64,000 bases of DNA from B1SED10-74M sp964458455. GTDB lineage: Bacteria; Bacillota; Dethiobacteria; DTU022. This document shows, piece by piece, positions 43,466 to 52,701 of the stretch. The stretch is taken from positions 4,024 to 68,023 of the forward strand of contig CAYWIY010000001.1 of assembly GCA_964458455.1 (NCBI GenBank), in the 5' to 3' direction. Below the pieces are notes generated by a model. That model worked only from the letters and a program-made list of their open reading frames with translations, ran no database searches and had not been told where the DNA came from. The translations under genes were made by a program, and so were the position numbers. How positions within the stretch are numbered: the first letter of the stretch is position 1; each line of letters begins with the position of its first letter.

Positions 43466-45448
43466 CTAACCCTGCTTTTCAAGTTCAATGATCATATCCC
43501 GCAGTTCGGCCGCTTTTTCAAAGGCCAGTTCCTTGGAAGCCTTATTCATTTCTTTGCGCAGTTCCTTGATCATTTTGCGGCGTTTGTTTTCGTCCACTTT
43601 TTTCAAATCTTCCACGTCATAGCTTTCCGTTTCTTCGGCCACCGCCGTCGCCTCGATCACGGCCCGGATCGGCTTGATGATACTCTGCGGGGTGATGTTG
43701 TATTGTTCGTTGTAGGCCAGCTGCTTCTGGCGCCGGCGCTCTGTTTCGTCAATTGCCCGCTGCATGGAGGGGGTGATTTCTTCGGCGTACATGATCACCC
43801 TGCCCTCGATATTGCGGGCGGTGCGCCCGATGGTCTGGATCAAGGAGCGATCCGAGCGCAGGAAGCCTTCTTTATCGGCATCAAGGATGGCCACCAGGGT
43901 GACCTCGGGCAGGTCGAGGCCTTCACGGAGCAGGTTGATCCCGACCAGGACATCGAAATCACCCAGCCGCAGGCCCCTGATGATGGTCATGCGCTCCAGG
44001 GCATCGATCTCGGAGTGCATGTAGCGCACCCGGAGGCCCATGTTACGGTAATATTCGGTCAGGTCTTCGGCCATCCGCTTGGTCATGGTGGTAACCAGGA
44101 CCCGCTGGTCCTTTTCAGCCCTGGCCCTGACCTCCCCGTAAAGGTCATCAACCTGTCCTTCAGCCGACCTGACTTCAACCACGGGATCGGCCAGCCCGGT
44201 GGGCCGGATGATCTGTTCCACAACCGCATCGCTGTACTCGTGCTCCCACGGGCCGGGGGTGGCTGAAACCAGGATGGCCTGGTTGACTAAGGATTCGAAC
44301 TCTTCAAAACGGAGCGGGCGGTTGTCAAGGGCGGAAGGAAGCCTGAAACCGTGCTCCACGAGGGTGCTCTTTCGGGAAATATCTCCCCGGTACATCCCGT
44401 TGATCTGCGGGATGGTAATATGCGACTCATCGATCACCACGAGCATCTCGGGAGGAAAGTAATCCATCAGGGTCGCCGGGCGGCTGCCGGGCGGCCTCCC
44501 ATCCAGATGCCGCGAGTAGTTTTCAATACCGCTGCAAAATCCGATTTCCTGGAGCATTTCCAAATCAAACAGGGTCCTCTGCTCCAGCCTCTGCGCTTCG
44601 AGCAGCTTGCCCTCTTTCTTAAATTTTGCCAGCTGTTCCTGCAGTTCCGCCTCGATGTCGCCTATTGCCCGCTGCAGCTGGTCGGGGGCGGTCACGTAGT
44701 GAGTGGCCGGGAATATGGCCACATGAGCCCGGTCGCCGACAACCTTGCCGCTGACCAGGTCCACCTCTCTCAGCCTTTCTATCTCGTCGCCGAAGAGTTC
44801 CACCCGGATGGCGGCCTCAGAAAAGGAAGCGGGGATAATTTCAATCACGTCTCCCCTGACCCGGAAGGTGCCGCGGTGAAAGTCGATTTCGTTGCGCTGG
44901 TAATGGATTTCTACCAGGCGATTAATGATATCTTCCCGGCTGAGCCTGGCCCCCGGGCGCAGGGAAAGAACCTGTTCGCTGTATTCATGGGGTGAACCCA
45001 GGCCGTAAATACAGGAAACAGAAGCGACAATGATCACATCTTTCCTCTCCAGGAGGGCGCTGGTAGCCGAATGGCGCAGCTTGTCAATTTCATCATTAAT
45101 CGAGGAATCTTTCTCGATATAGGTGTCGCTCTGGGGGATATAAGCCTCCGGCTGGTAATAATCATAATAGCTGATGAAATACTCCACAGCATTATCCGGG
45201 AACAACTCTTTAAATTCACTGCAGAGCTGGGCGGCCAGGATTTTATTCGGCGCCATGACCAGGGTCGGGCGCTGCACTCTTTCGATGACATTGGCAATGG
45301 TAAATGTCTTCCCGGAACCGGTAACTCCCAGTAAAGTCTGGTACCGGGAGCCCCGGTGTAAGCCTTGCACCAGGGTTTCTATAGCTTCCGGTTGATCGCC
45401 GGTAGGCTTGTATTCGGATTTGATTTTGAAACCACTGCTAACTGCCAC
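43466..45448 (-). CDS. uvrB: Excinuclease ABC subunit B
   Basis: UvrB verifies damage with its DNA-separating hairpin and hands over to UvrC. The 660-residue SF2 helicase-like protein has Walker A LGVTGSGKTFTIANV (about residues 39-53), the beta-hairpin YYDYYQPEAYIPQSD (about 93-107), IDESHIT (about 338), the helicase C domain with INLLREGLDLPEVTLVAILDADKEGFLRS-type motif (about 495-525) and the C-terminal UVR motif (ELRKEMNKASKELAFEKAAELRD, about 630). Its 117-nt leader from the PDZ gene may hold a promoter. The first gene of uvrBAC. Confidence 0.99.
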   Translation of the reverse strand: MAVSSGFKIKSEYKPTGDQPEAIETLVQGLHRGSRYQTLLGVTGSGKTFTIANVIERVQRPTLVMAPNKILAAQLCSEFKELFPDNAVEYFISYYDYYQPEAYIPQSDTYIEKDSSINDEIDKLRHSATSALLERKDVIIVASVSCIYGLGSPHEYSEQVLSLRPGARLSREDIINRLVEIHYQRNEIDFHRGTFRVRGDVIEIIPASFSEAAIRVELFGDEIERLREVDLVSGKVVGDRAHVAIFPATHYVTAPDQLQRAIGDIEAELQEQLAKFKKEGKLLEAQRLEQRTLFDLEMLQEIGFCSGIENYSRHLDGRPPGSRPATLMDYFPPEMLVVIDESHITIPQINGMYRGDISRKSTLVEHGFRLPSALDNRPLRFEEFESLVNQAILVSATPGPWEHEYSDAVVEQIIRPTGLADPVVEVRSAEGQVDDLYGEVRARAEKDQRVLVTTMTKRMAEDLTEYYRNMGLRVRYMHSEIDALERMTIIRGLRLGDFDVLVGINLLREGLDLPEVTLVAILDADKEGFLRSDRSLIQTIGRTARNIEGRVIMYAEEITPSMQRAIDETERRRQKQLAYNEQYNITPQSIIKPIRAVIEATAVAEETESYDVEDLKKVDENKRRKMIKELRKEMNKASKELAFEKAAELRDMIIELEKQG

Positions 45449-45565
45449 TTAAACACCCCCTGTCCAGCGGCTTGTTTGTAATGGGTGGCAATAATTATTA
45501 TAACGCATCTACTCAGCCGCTGCCACGCTGAGTAGTTTAAGAAAATATGTTATTGGCGAAGGGTG

Positions 45566-46945
45566 TTAAGAAACGTTTCGCTTTTTGCCCCTGCCGCGCA
45601 GGCGTTTTAAGCGGGCAAAAGGCTCCGGTTTGCGCACTTCAAGGTAGACCGGCGAATCCGGTGCAGGGACCAGGATCATGCCCAGGGCTGCACTGCGGTG
45701 CAGGATCGAATAATGGGAGCGGGAAGAATTGAGACGGGCCTGGAAAGTGCCGTTGGCATGGTCCCCTTCCCGGGTCTGCTTCTTCAAAACCGCTGAAAAA
45801 GGCTGGTCATCCCTGCTGCCATCCAAAAGAACCATAAAATAGCTGGCTTCAATTTTCTCCAACAAGTCCCTGTTATCGGCAACCGGGTCGCCATTGACCT
45901 TCAGGATAATATCATCCTGCTGCAGGCCGGCCTGTTCTGCAGGTGTACCCGACAGGACCATCATAACCGTTACCCCCGGACCGGCCTGGCGGTAGCGGGG
46001 AGGGCTGCTTTCTTCCCTGTTCTTGCCGTAGAGGATCAACAGTTCGTGCCCCAGGGGAGCAAAAAGCACCCCGGGTAATATCAGGGGCGGGAAAAACTCC
46101 GATCCTACGGCAACAATCAATAGAATAATACTGTATAGGGCCAACCACTTCGCTGAAAAAGCGGTTCTTTCCCGCGGGGTCGAAGAAAGGACCATGTCGC
46201 CGTAACCCAACCCGGCCGCAACCGGGACAATCATAAACTGCAGGCTTTTACCTTCCCCGGGTTCAAAGGCCGGTTGAAGAATCGGCCACCACTCCGGCAT
46301 ACTTACTCCCACTATTTCCGGTTCCACCACCACTGTTACCAGCAGGGCAACCAGAGGCAGGGGCCAAAAACGCTGCAGCGAAAATGCACCGACCACTTCA
46401 CCGTTATCTCTTTTCAAATAGATTGGACTGCTTCCCCAGTGACCGCCGAAATATATTAACATGGCCTCAGCCAAATGCAATAAACCAATCAAGACCAGGA
46501 GAGCGGGGATATGGATACGCATCAACGACTCGATTACCACATTTTCTCCCAGCACTGGAAACAAGGGAAGCAGGATATAGCGGACTACCAGGACCATGGT
46601 GGCAACTATGCCTCCGGCATAGGAAAAACAGAGGTAGCGGGGATTGATCAGCAACAACAGCAAGGCCACCGGCCAAATAAAATACAGGCCAATCTGCTCC
46701 AGGGAAAGGCCCAGGAACACCAGGATGGCGCTGGCCCCAAAACCGCCCGCCATGCCCAGGGCAACAGAAAGGAGCATCTGCCTGCCGACCCGGTTTATAC
46801 TGCGGCCGAACAGCTTTTCTTCAGTCGCAGCCTGGCGCCGGTACTGCAGGTAAACCAGGAACAGCACTATCCAAAAGATAGGCATAACCATGGCAATCAT
46901 AAATGTAGTGACAAAGATCTGGCTTATTTCAAAAAAAAGGTGCAT
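45566..46945 (-). CDS. MinJ-like PDZ-domain membrane protein
   Basis: A 459-residue membrane protein with about eight hydrophobic segments (about 10-310) followed by a cytoplasmic or external PDZ domain (about 335-420; PGVTVMMVLSGTPAEQAGLQQDDIILKVNGDPV) and a basic tail. The arrangement and the position next to a CtpA/CtpB-type protease resemble Bacillus MinJ, which links DivIVA to MinD for division-site control. I could not confirm MinJ identity by residue similarity, so the role is inferred from layout and gene order. It lies 3 nt after the S41 protease stop and is cotranscribed with it. ATG 46945 is the start, 4 nt after the protease stop. Confidence 0.8.
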   Translation of the reverse strand: MHLFFEISQIFVTTFMIAMVMPIFWIVLFLVYLQYRRQAATEEKLFGRSINRVGRQMLLSVALGMAGGFGASAILVFLGLSLEQIGLYFIWPVALLLLLINPRYLCFSYAGGIVATMVLVVRYILLPLFPVLGENVVIESLMRIHIPALLVLIGLLHLAEAMLIYFGGHWGSSPIYLKRDNGEVVGAFSLQRFWPLPLVALLVTVVVEPEIVGVSMPEWWPILQPAFEPGEGKSLQFMIVPVAAGLGYGDMVLSSTPRERTAFSAKWLALYSIILLIVAVGSEFFPPLILPGVLFAPLGHELLILYGKNREESSPPRYRQAGPGVTVMMVLSGTPAEQAGLQQDDIILKVNGDPVADNRDLLEKIEASYFMVLLDGSRDDQPFSAVLKKQTREGDHANGTFQARLNSSRSHYSILHRSAALGMILVPAPDSPVYLEVRKPEPFARLKRLRGRGKKRNVS

Positions 46946-46948
46946 ATA

Positions 46949-48427
46949 TTACTCAATTCCCCCGTGCTCATTCCAGGCTCCTGGATCTTCCAGCAGTTCC
47001 AGCCCATAATTAAGCTGTTCGTCCTGTTCGCGTGACGCTACATCCAGGGCCTCCCGCAATTCCACCCAGGTCTTTTCGTCAAATTCTCCGCTGGGCTTGA
47101 TCCCGGCATCGATCTGGAAATCTTTCAAAGCCTGGCTGGTATTTTCATCAAAATATCCACTACTGTCAACTTCAAATCCCAGTTGAATCAACATTTCCTG
47201 CAGCATTTCTACCTCGGTCCCGTAATCATTTAATTCCAGGCGGCCGGGGTGAAAGTAACGGTAATAGTGCAGAATTTCAGGCATTTCCACTTCATAGTCA
47301 GGATCAATACCGTGTTTATCAATATTGTGGCCCGAAGGAGTGAAGTAATTGGCAACGGTCAGCATGATCGCATTTTCACCGGAGAGCTCTTCGAGCTGCT
47401 GCACCGAAGCCTTGCCAAAAGTAGTCTGCCCTACCAGAAGTGCAGCATCCCGGTCCTGCATGGCTCCAGCCAGGAGCTCCGCCGCACTGGCCGATTCTTC
47501 ATTGATCAGGACCACGATCGGATACAGCTTCCTGGGAGCACTGGAATTATGAATATTCCTGACCTCCCCGTCGCGGCCGACCAGCCTGACTATTTCCCCC
47601 TCCGGGACTATTTCCTTAGCTATCTTTACAGCCTGGTCCACCAGCCCGCCGGGATTGTTGCGCAAATCTAAAATCAACCCCTCTTCCAGGCCTTCCCGCT
47701 CAAATTGCTCCAGGCGGTCTAAAAATTCACCGCCTGTATTGCTGTCAAAATTGGTAATGGATATATATCCAACGTCACCGACCAGCCTTTCGCTGGTCAC
47801 GGTGGCAATCTGGATTTCTTCCCTCCTGACGGTCATTTCAATCGGTTCTTCCGCCCCCGGGCGGCGAATTTTTATATCAACTGCAGTGTCACTCGGACCC
47901 CTTAGCAGTTCCACAGCCCGGTCCAGCCCCTCACCAGTCAGGGAATTACCATCTGCTTCCAGTATCCTGTCCCCGGCAATAATACCGCTTCTCTCAGCGG
48001 GAGAATCGGGAAAAGCTTCAAATACAACAATATCGTCATTGGTTTCAATAACCCTGATTCCCACCCCGCCGTAAGAACCTCTTGTATCAAGCAGGAACTC
48101 TTCCAGTTCATCGGGGTCGTAGAAACGGACCTGGGGATCATCAATAATATCGATCATGCCCCGGATAGCGCCTTCGATGAGCTTATCATTGTCCACAGGG
48201 TAGAAGTAAGTACCGGTAATCCTGTCCAGGGCCTCAAAAAAGATTTCCGCTTCTTCATCAAGCTCTTCATCTCGTTGTTCATACCTGATGATTGTCCTCG
48301 GCTGGTCCTCTGTTAACTGACCGGAATCATTGGAAAATAAAAGGTAATTCAAGGCATTGGTCCCGATCAGCAGGACCACAAAAACTATCGACAACCTGAA
48401 TAGCATTGTTTTATCTAACCGTTCCAA
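46949..48427 (-). CDS. ctpA: S41-family C-terminal processing protease
   Basis: A 492-residue CtpA/CtpB-type protease: an N-terminal membrane anchor (about residues 8-28), a helical part, the PDZ domain (GVGIRVIETNDDIVVFEAF, about 98-185), the S41 protease core with catalytic Ser in NEESASAAELLAG (about 312) and Lys in TFGKASVQQL (about 337), and a C-terminal peptidoglycan-binding-1 domain (ELNDYGTEVEMLQEMLIQLGF, about 400-460). CtpB in Bacillus cleaves SpoIVFA in sporulation, others trim wall enzymes; substrate here is unknown. ATG 48427 is the likely start with an extended -10 promoter at 48484-48489. It precedes the PDZ membrane gene by 3 nt. Confidence 0.92.
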   Translation of the reverse strand: MERLDKTMLFRLSIVFVVLLIGTNALNYLLFSNDSGQLTEDQPRTIIRYEQRDEELDEEAEIFFEALDRITGTYFYPVDNDKLIEGAIRGMIDIIDDPQVRFYDPDELEEFLLDTRGSYGGVGIRVIETNDDIVVFEAFPDSPAERSGIIAGDRILEADGNSLTGEGLDRAVELLRGPSDTAVDIKIRRPGAEEPIEMTVRREEIQIATVTSERLVGDVGYISITNFDSNTGGEFLDRLEQFEREGLEEGLILDLRNNPGGLVDQAVKIAKEIVPEGEIVRLVGRDGEVRNIHNSSAPRKLYPIVVLINEESASAAELLAGAMQDRDAALLVGQTTFGKASVQQLEELSGENAIMLTVANYFTPSGHNIDKHGIDPDYEVEMPEILHYYRYFHPGRLELNDYGTEVEMLQEMLIQLGFEVDSSGYFDENTSQALKDFQIDAGIKPSGEFDEKTWVELREALDVASREQDEQLNYGLELLEDPGAWNEHGGIE

Positions 48428-48784
48428 AACCTCGCCCCCAGTCTCCTCAAATCTGTAAACCCTGCATAAGAGGTCCGTTACCTATAATACCACAAATAGT
48501 GTTCGATTTGTCTACAGTACAGAACCCCTGTTTCCCGTTTTAGAAAATCAATAACGATCAGCAGTTGCAGTTTAATTAAGCAGCCTAAGTTACTTTCATT
48601 TTAAAAAGAACAGCCATCCAAGCAAAGTTGCTGAGATGGCCGGGTAGAGATCTAACTGATCGTTTTCCTGTTAAACTAACTGGCATAAACTTATACCAGG
48701 CGGCTTAACGAGCCGGTCCTAGCGTAAGCTTTTTACACTTGCAACCGGTCTGGCCAGGCCTTTTCACAAGCCTGTAACCTGCCT
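48428..48784. other. Spacer with ctpA promoter and envC-like gene terminator
   Basis: No gene is seen in these 357 nt. On the minus strand TGGTATTAT (48492-48484) is an extended -10 for the protease gene. At 48613-48640 is GCCATC...GATGGC with an inner AGCAA/TTGCT stem, followed on the minus strand by TGTTCTTTTT, the probable terminator of the M23 operon, listed separately. Confidence 0.6.
48603..48640 (-). terminator. Rho-independent terminator of the ftsEX-M23 transcript
   Basis: Minus strand: a 6-bp outer stem GCCATC/GATGGC, an inner AGCAA/TTGCT stem and a T-rich tail TGTTCTTTTT. It lies about 150 nt after the M23 gene stop. Confidence 0.8.
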
Positions 48785-49996
48785 TTAGAAATATTGCATT
48801 GGATCATAGCGATGATCCGGTCCTCCACTCGGATAATTGCGAACCGGTGACTTTTCATATTCTCTTACTTCGAAGTGCAGGTGGACGCCCGTGCTGTAAC
48901 CGGTGGTTCCGGCCCTGGCAATCCGTTCCCCACGACTAACAATATCACCCTTGCCTACCAGGATACTGCTCATATGGGCATACAGGGTAACAGTTCCACC
49001 GCCGTGATCGATCATGACGCAATTTCCGTAACCGCCATTCCAACCTGAGTAAATCACTTCTCCCTTTTCAGCGGCCAAAATATAGTTTGCCGCTCCATTA
49101 TGGGGAGCAATATCGAGCCCACCATGCCAGGCCTGCTGGCCGCTGAAAGGATCCCGTCGCCAGCCAAAACCCGAAGTAATCCTGGTCGGCGGTTCGATAG
49201 GCCATTCCAGGTCCCCGTCAACGCCGGAAAACTGGCTTTGCGCCTGGGCGATCAATTCCCGGATCATTGAATCGAGGCGCTGGGCTTCCTTTTCAAGATC
49301 TTCAATAGCCTGCAGGTTTTTGGCAATCTCTCCCTGCAGTTCCTCGAGAATAGCTTCCCGGTCGGCTGCTGCCTGCTTCATTTCTTCTTCGTTGGCGGCA
49401 ACCTGCCGGCGCATATTTTCTAGTTCGGCCTTGTTTTCCTCCAGCTCATCTTTCCAGGCCTGGATTACATCCCTCTCGTCCTGGATTTCTTCAATCAACC
49501 TTAAATCATTTGAAGCAATAATGCTCAGGTTGTAAAGCCTGGTCAGAAAATCGGGAAAGCTGTTCGATTCAAAAAGAACTTCCAGGTACGAAACCACACC
49601 GTACTGCTGGATAGCCCGCAGGCGAAGATTCAATAATTCTTCCTGGTAGTTGAGCCTTTCTTCCGCTTCGGCAAGCTCTTCTTCGGCATGAGCAATTTCA
49701 TCTTCTACCCCGGCAATTTCACCATGCAGGCGCTGTTGTTCTTGTTCCAACTCATGAATGCGTCTTTCGAGCTCTTCCAGTTCATCTTTTAAAGCTGCTT
49801 CGCGGTTAAGGCGCTGTTCAAGAGCGCTTTTTTCTTCCCTCTTACGCTCTTCAACTTCTTCAAGCTCCTCCTGCCTGGCATCGATCTCATCATTAGTGAC
49901 CGCCTCAACGGGTCCAAATAATAGGGCAATCACAACAAGCGGCAGGAGCAGGACAGCGATAAAGATTTGTTTCCTGAAACCAATACCGGCAAGCAT
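48785..49996 (-). CDS. EnvC-like M23 peptidoglycan hydrolase/activator
   Basis: A 403-residue exported protein with an N-terminal hydrophobic segment (about 5-25), a long coiled coil (about 30-245, EERKREEKSALEQRLNREAALKDEL...), and a C-terminal LytM/M23 zinc domain (about 285-400). The metal motifs HGGLD (H-x3-D, about 318-322) and HLHFEV (about 372-377) are intact, so it is probably an active endopeptidase, unlike degenerate E. coli EnvC which only activates amidases. It follows ftsE-ftsX, and FtsEX is known to control such hydrolases across the membrane, so they surely act together at the septum or cell wall. ATG 49996 is preferred because GGAGG lies 9 nt upstream; the open frame extends to 50101 and overlaps ftsX. 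Confidence 0.93.
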   Translation of the reverse strand: MLAGIGFRKQIFIAVLLLPLVVIALLFGPVEAVTNDEIDARQEELEEVEERKREEKSALEQRLNREAALKDELEELERRIHELEQEQQRLHGEIAGVEDEIAHAEEELAEAEERLNYQEELLNLRLRAIQQYGVVSYLEVLFESNSFPDFLTRLYNLSIIASNDLRLIEEIQDERDVIQAWKDELEENKAELENMRRQVAANEEEMKQAAADREAILEELQGEIAKNLQAIEDLEKEAQRLDSMIRELIAQAQSQFSGVDGDLEWPIEPPTRITSGFGWRRDPFSGQQAWHGGLDIAPHNGAANYILAAEKGEVIYSGWNGGYGNCVMIDHGGGTVTLYAHMSSILVGKGDIVSRGERIARAGTTGYSTGVHLHFEVREYEKSPVRNYPSGGPDHRYDPMQYF

Positions 49997-50039
49997 GATT
50001 CTTTTCCTCCCTGATGAAAATTGTGGTACTTCTATCTCT

Positions 50040-50927
50040 CTATACTCTAAGAAAACGGCCCATAGATAGCATACTACCCAGGATACCGAGCCCGGTACCA
50101 AGTGGGATCAAGTATGCAAACAGTTCGGCCATCACTGCCTGCAGCGGCAGCAGGTTGATAAACATCAATTCATTGGCGGCCACCCATTCAACTGAAGTAG
50201 CGTACAAATAGTACAGGATTCCCAGGGGCAACGCTGCACCGACCAGCCCCATCATGAGACCTTCCAGGAGAAAAGGCCAGCGGATAAACCAGTTGGTGGC
50301 GCCAACATATTTCATTATTGTTATCTCCCTTTTACGCATCATCACGGTCAACTTGATGGTATGGGAAATCAAAAAAACCGCCGTAATAGCCAGACCGGCC
50401 ATCAGGGCCAGTCCGATTACTTGAATTACCCTGGTTACTTCAAAGAGGTTTTCCACGTAACCCTGGCCGTAGAATACGGCCGATACCCCCGGGTAAGTTT
50501 CAAATTCATCGGCCAGCCTGACCACCGCTTCCGGATCTTCCGTCCTTACCTCAAACGAAGCCAGAAGTGGATTATCCAGGGCAGAGTCATAGCCTTCCAG
50601 CATTCCTCCCAGCTGCTGCTGAAGGCGGCCCATATGCTCCTCGCTCGATACATATTCAACCCGGTCTACTTCCCGGTGGCCTAAGATTTTTTGCCCCAGC
50701 TCTTCAATGGCAGCCCGGTCGGTTTCTTCATCTATATATACGACCATCTCAACTTGCTCTTTTACAGTCTCGGTGATGTGCCTTACATTAAGGTTAACCA
50801 CCATGAACAGGCCAAGCATAAGCAGGGTTACCATTACAACCCCGGTCGAAGTTATGCACATCCAGCGGTTGCGATAAAGCCCTTTTAAGGTTTCTCCCAG
50901 TATATATATGAAGCCGCTAATGAACAT
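50040..50927 (-). CDS. ftsX: Cell division membrane protein FtsX
   Basis: FtsX (295 residues) is the membrane part of the FtsEX complex. A first helix (about residues 20-45), an extracytoplasmic domain (about 50-165, MVVNLNVRHITETVKEQVEMVVYIDEETD) and three C-terminal helices (about 170-290) fit the family. Its soluble loop contacts a coiled-coil hydrolase such as the next gene. ATG 50927 is chosen; it overlaps the end of ftsE by 11 nt, the typical arrangement. Upstream in-frame starts to 51008 would overlap ftsE more. The proteins transduce ATP hydrolysis to peptidoglycan cleavage. Confidence 0.95.
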   Translation of the reverse strand: MFISGFIYILGETLKGLYRNRWMCITSTGVVMVTLLMLGLFMVVNLNVRHITETVKEQVEMVVYIDEETDRAAIEELGQKILGHREVDRVEYVSSEEHMGRLQQQLGGMLEGYDSALDNPLLASFEVRTEDPEAVVRLADEFETYPGVSAVFYGQGYVENLFEVTRVIQVIGLALMAGLAITAVFLISHTIKLTVMMRKREITIMKYVGATNWFIRWPFLLEGLMMGLVGAALPLGILYYLYATSVEWVAANELMFINLLPLQAVMAELFAYLIPLGTGLGILGSMLSMGRFLRV

Positions 50928-51606
50928 TGGAATAAATCCCCTTTTGCTCATCGCCGACCAGCTTACCGTTTTCCAGGTAAAGCACTCTCTTCTTAAAACG
51001 ATCCACAATTTCCCGGTTATGGGTTGCCACCAAAACCGTGGTCCCGCGCAAGTTGATACTGCGCAGCAGGTTCATAATATCAAGCGCAGTTCCAGGGTCC
51101 AGGTTGCCCGTCGGTTCGTCAGCTATGATCATGGCCGGGCGGTTGGCAATAGCCCGGGCCAGCCCGACCCGCTGTTGTTCACCACCGGAAAGATCGGTAA
51201 TTCTTGCTTTAGCCTTATCCTGCAAGCCGACCAGGTTCAAAACATGAGGAACCCGGCGCTTAATTTCCCGGCGGGAAGCCCCTGTAACAATCATGGCAAA
51301 AGCAACATTATCATAAACGGTCCTTTCTTCCATTAACCGAAAATCCTGGAACACCATCCCAATATTTCGCCTCAGATATGGCAGGCGGTGCCTCGGCAGG
51401 CGGCCGACATCACGATTAAAAACTTTGAGCACACCTTCTGTAGGCTTTAGTTCCCGGATGATCAGTTTCAAAAGGGTCGATTTTCCAGCCCCGCTTGATC
51501 CGACAAAAAAAATAAATTCGCCACGATCAATAAAAAAATTGACGTTGTCAAGGGCCAGCTGTTTACCTTTGCCGTATTTCATAAATAAATTTTTTGCTTC
51601 GACCAT
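50917..51606 (-). CDS. ftsE: Cell division ATP-binding protein FtsE
   Basis: FtsE (229 residues) is the cytosolic ABC ATPase that pairs with FtsX. It has Walker A GSSGAGKSTL (about residues 36-45), the signature LSGGEQQRVGLARA (about 139-152), Walker B IIADEPTGNLDP (about 159-170) and the H-loop AATHN-like VATHNRE (about 193). It overlaps ftsX by 11 nt. Upstream is a 143-nt gap to YitT, with AT-rich stretch suitable for a promoter. Confidence 0.97.
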   Translation of the reverse strand: MVEAKNLFMKYGKGKQLALDNVNFFIDRGEFIFFVGSSGAGKSTLLKLIIRELKPTEGVLKVFNRDVGRLPRHRLPYLRRNIGMVFQDFRLMEERTVYDNVAFAMIVTGASRREIKRRVPHVLNLVGLQDKAKARITDLSGGEQQRVGLARAIANRPAMIIADEPTGNLDPGTALDIMNLLRSINLRGTTVLVATHNREIVDRFKKRVLYLENGKLVGDEQKGIYSNVH

Positions 51607-51749
51607 GCAGAAGATCCTTCCCCTACATACTTTACATAATCCATAATGCTGTTTGTCTTAGGTTTCGACAGTAATTATTTTTATCCTGCCAATCATATAA
51701 ATATATTAACTTATTTTGCAAATTATTAAAACTGTTAAACCCGGGATTT

Positions 51750-52628
51750 TTAATTTTGCTGCATTTTCTTGAAGCCTTCTCCGTGCACTTCCGTAGCGTT
51801 GCCGATTATGACAAAAGCAGTGGGATCAACTTCATGGATGATCGTTTTCAAATGGGAAGTTTGCTGCCTGGTGACTACACAGAGCAGGACTTCGCGGCCC
51901 TCCCCGGTATAACCGCCGCTGGCTTCAATCCGGGTTACCCCCCGACCGAGTTCCTTCAACAACCTGTTGTTAACTTCAGCGCCGCAGCAGGTAATGATAA
52001 TGGCCTGCTTGGCCAGGCCAAGACCTTCCAGTATGGCATCAACCACCTTAATGCTTACAAAAAGAGCCAGAGCGGAGTACATGGCCGGTTCACTGCCGAA
52101 AACAAAAATGGCCAGGGTTAGCACAAAAAGGTCTCCAAAAAACAGGGCTTGCCCGGGGCTAATGCCGGTTACTTTGGCCAGGATCAAAGAAAGTAAAGCT
52201 GTCCCCCCGGTGGAGCTGCGGTGACGAAAAATCAGGCCCACGCCGACGCCCATAATCACTCCGCCATATACAGAAGCAAGCAGCAGATCGCCGGTTGCTG
52301 TTGGTAAAAAAGGAGCTGTTAAATCTACGGCCAGGGAAAAAATAACGGTCCCGACCAGGCTCTGCACCACCAGGCGCGGGCCAAGGATCTTGTAAGCAAA
52401 GATGAAAAGAGGGATATTAAGAATAATGATGGTCAAACCAACGGGGATACCGAGCACATGGTAAGCAAAAACCCCGATCCCGCTGATCCCGCCAGGCACA
52501 AGAAAGTTGGGCACCTTGAACATGTTCATACTGACGGCCATGATCAGGCAGCCTGCTGTGATTCCAAGCAGGTCAATGAAATAAAACTTTATATCTGCTT
52601 TGCTAACTTGCGGTTTCTTAAGCTTCAT
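51750..52628 (-). CDS. YitT-family membrane protein
   Basis: A 292-residue protein of the YitT (DUF161/DUF2179) family: five or six N-terminal helices (about 15-205), followed by the soluble DUF2179 domain (about 225-285, TRIEASGGYTGEGREVLLCVV), which has the ferredoxin-like fold. Function is unknown; members are common in Firmicutes, sometimes under regulation by stress or riboswitches. It lies 73 nt after prfB and may be its cotranscript. In the spacer is the 22-nt repeat shared with the hpf-comF spacer. Confidence 0.93.
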   Translation of the reverse strand: MKLKKPQVSKADIKFYFIDLLGITAGCLIMAVSMNMFKVPNFLVPGGISGIGVFAYHVLGIPVGLTIIILNIPLFIFAYKILGPRLVVQSLVGTVIFSLAVDLTAPFLPTATGDLLLASVYGGVIMGVGVGLIFRHRSSTGGTALLSLILAKVTGISPGQALFFGDLFVLTLAIFVFGSEPAMYSALALFVSIKVVDAILEGLGLAKQAIIITCCGAEVNNRLLKELGRGVTRIEASGGYTGEGREVLLCVVTRQQTSHLKTIIHEVDPTAFVIIGNATEVHGEGFKKMQQN

Positions 52629-52664
52629 TTACTCTCCATTTCGGTTACTCTTTTTGTGCATGCT

Positions 52665-52686
52665 CAGCCGTGCTTTATTTTGGACA
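52665..52686. repeat. 22-nt dispersed element, copy 1
   Basis: CAGCCGTGC-T-TTATTTTGGACA lies between yitT and prfB. The second copy at 58964-58985 differs in a single base. No coding function is possible at either site. Role unknown. Confidence 0.6.
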
Positions 52687-52701
52687 ACCACCCTGATTGG
52701 C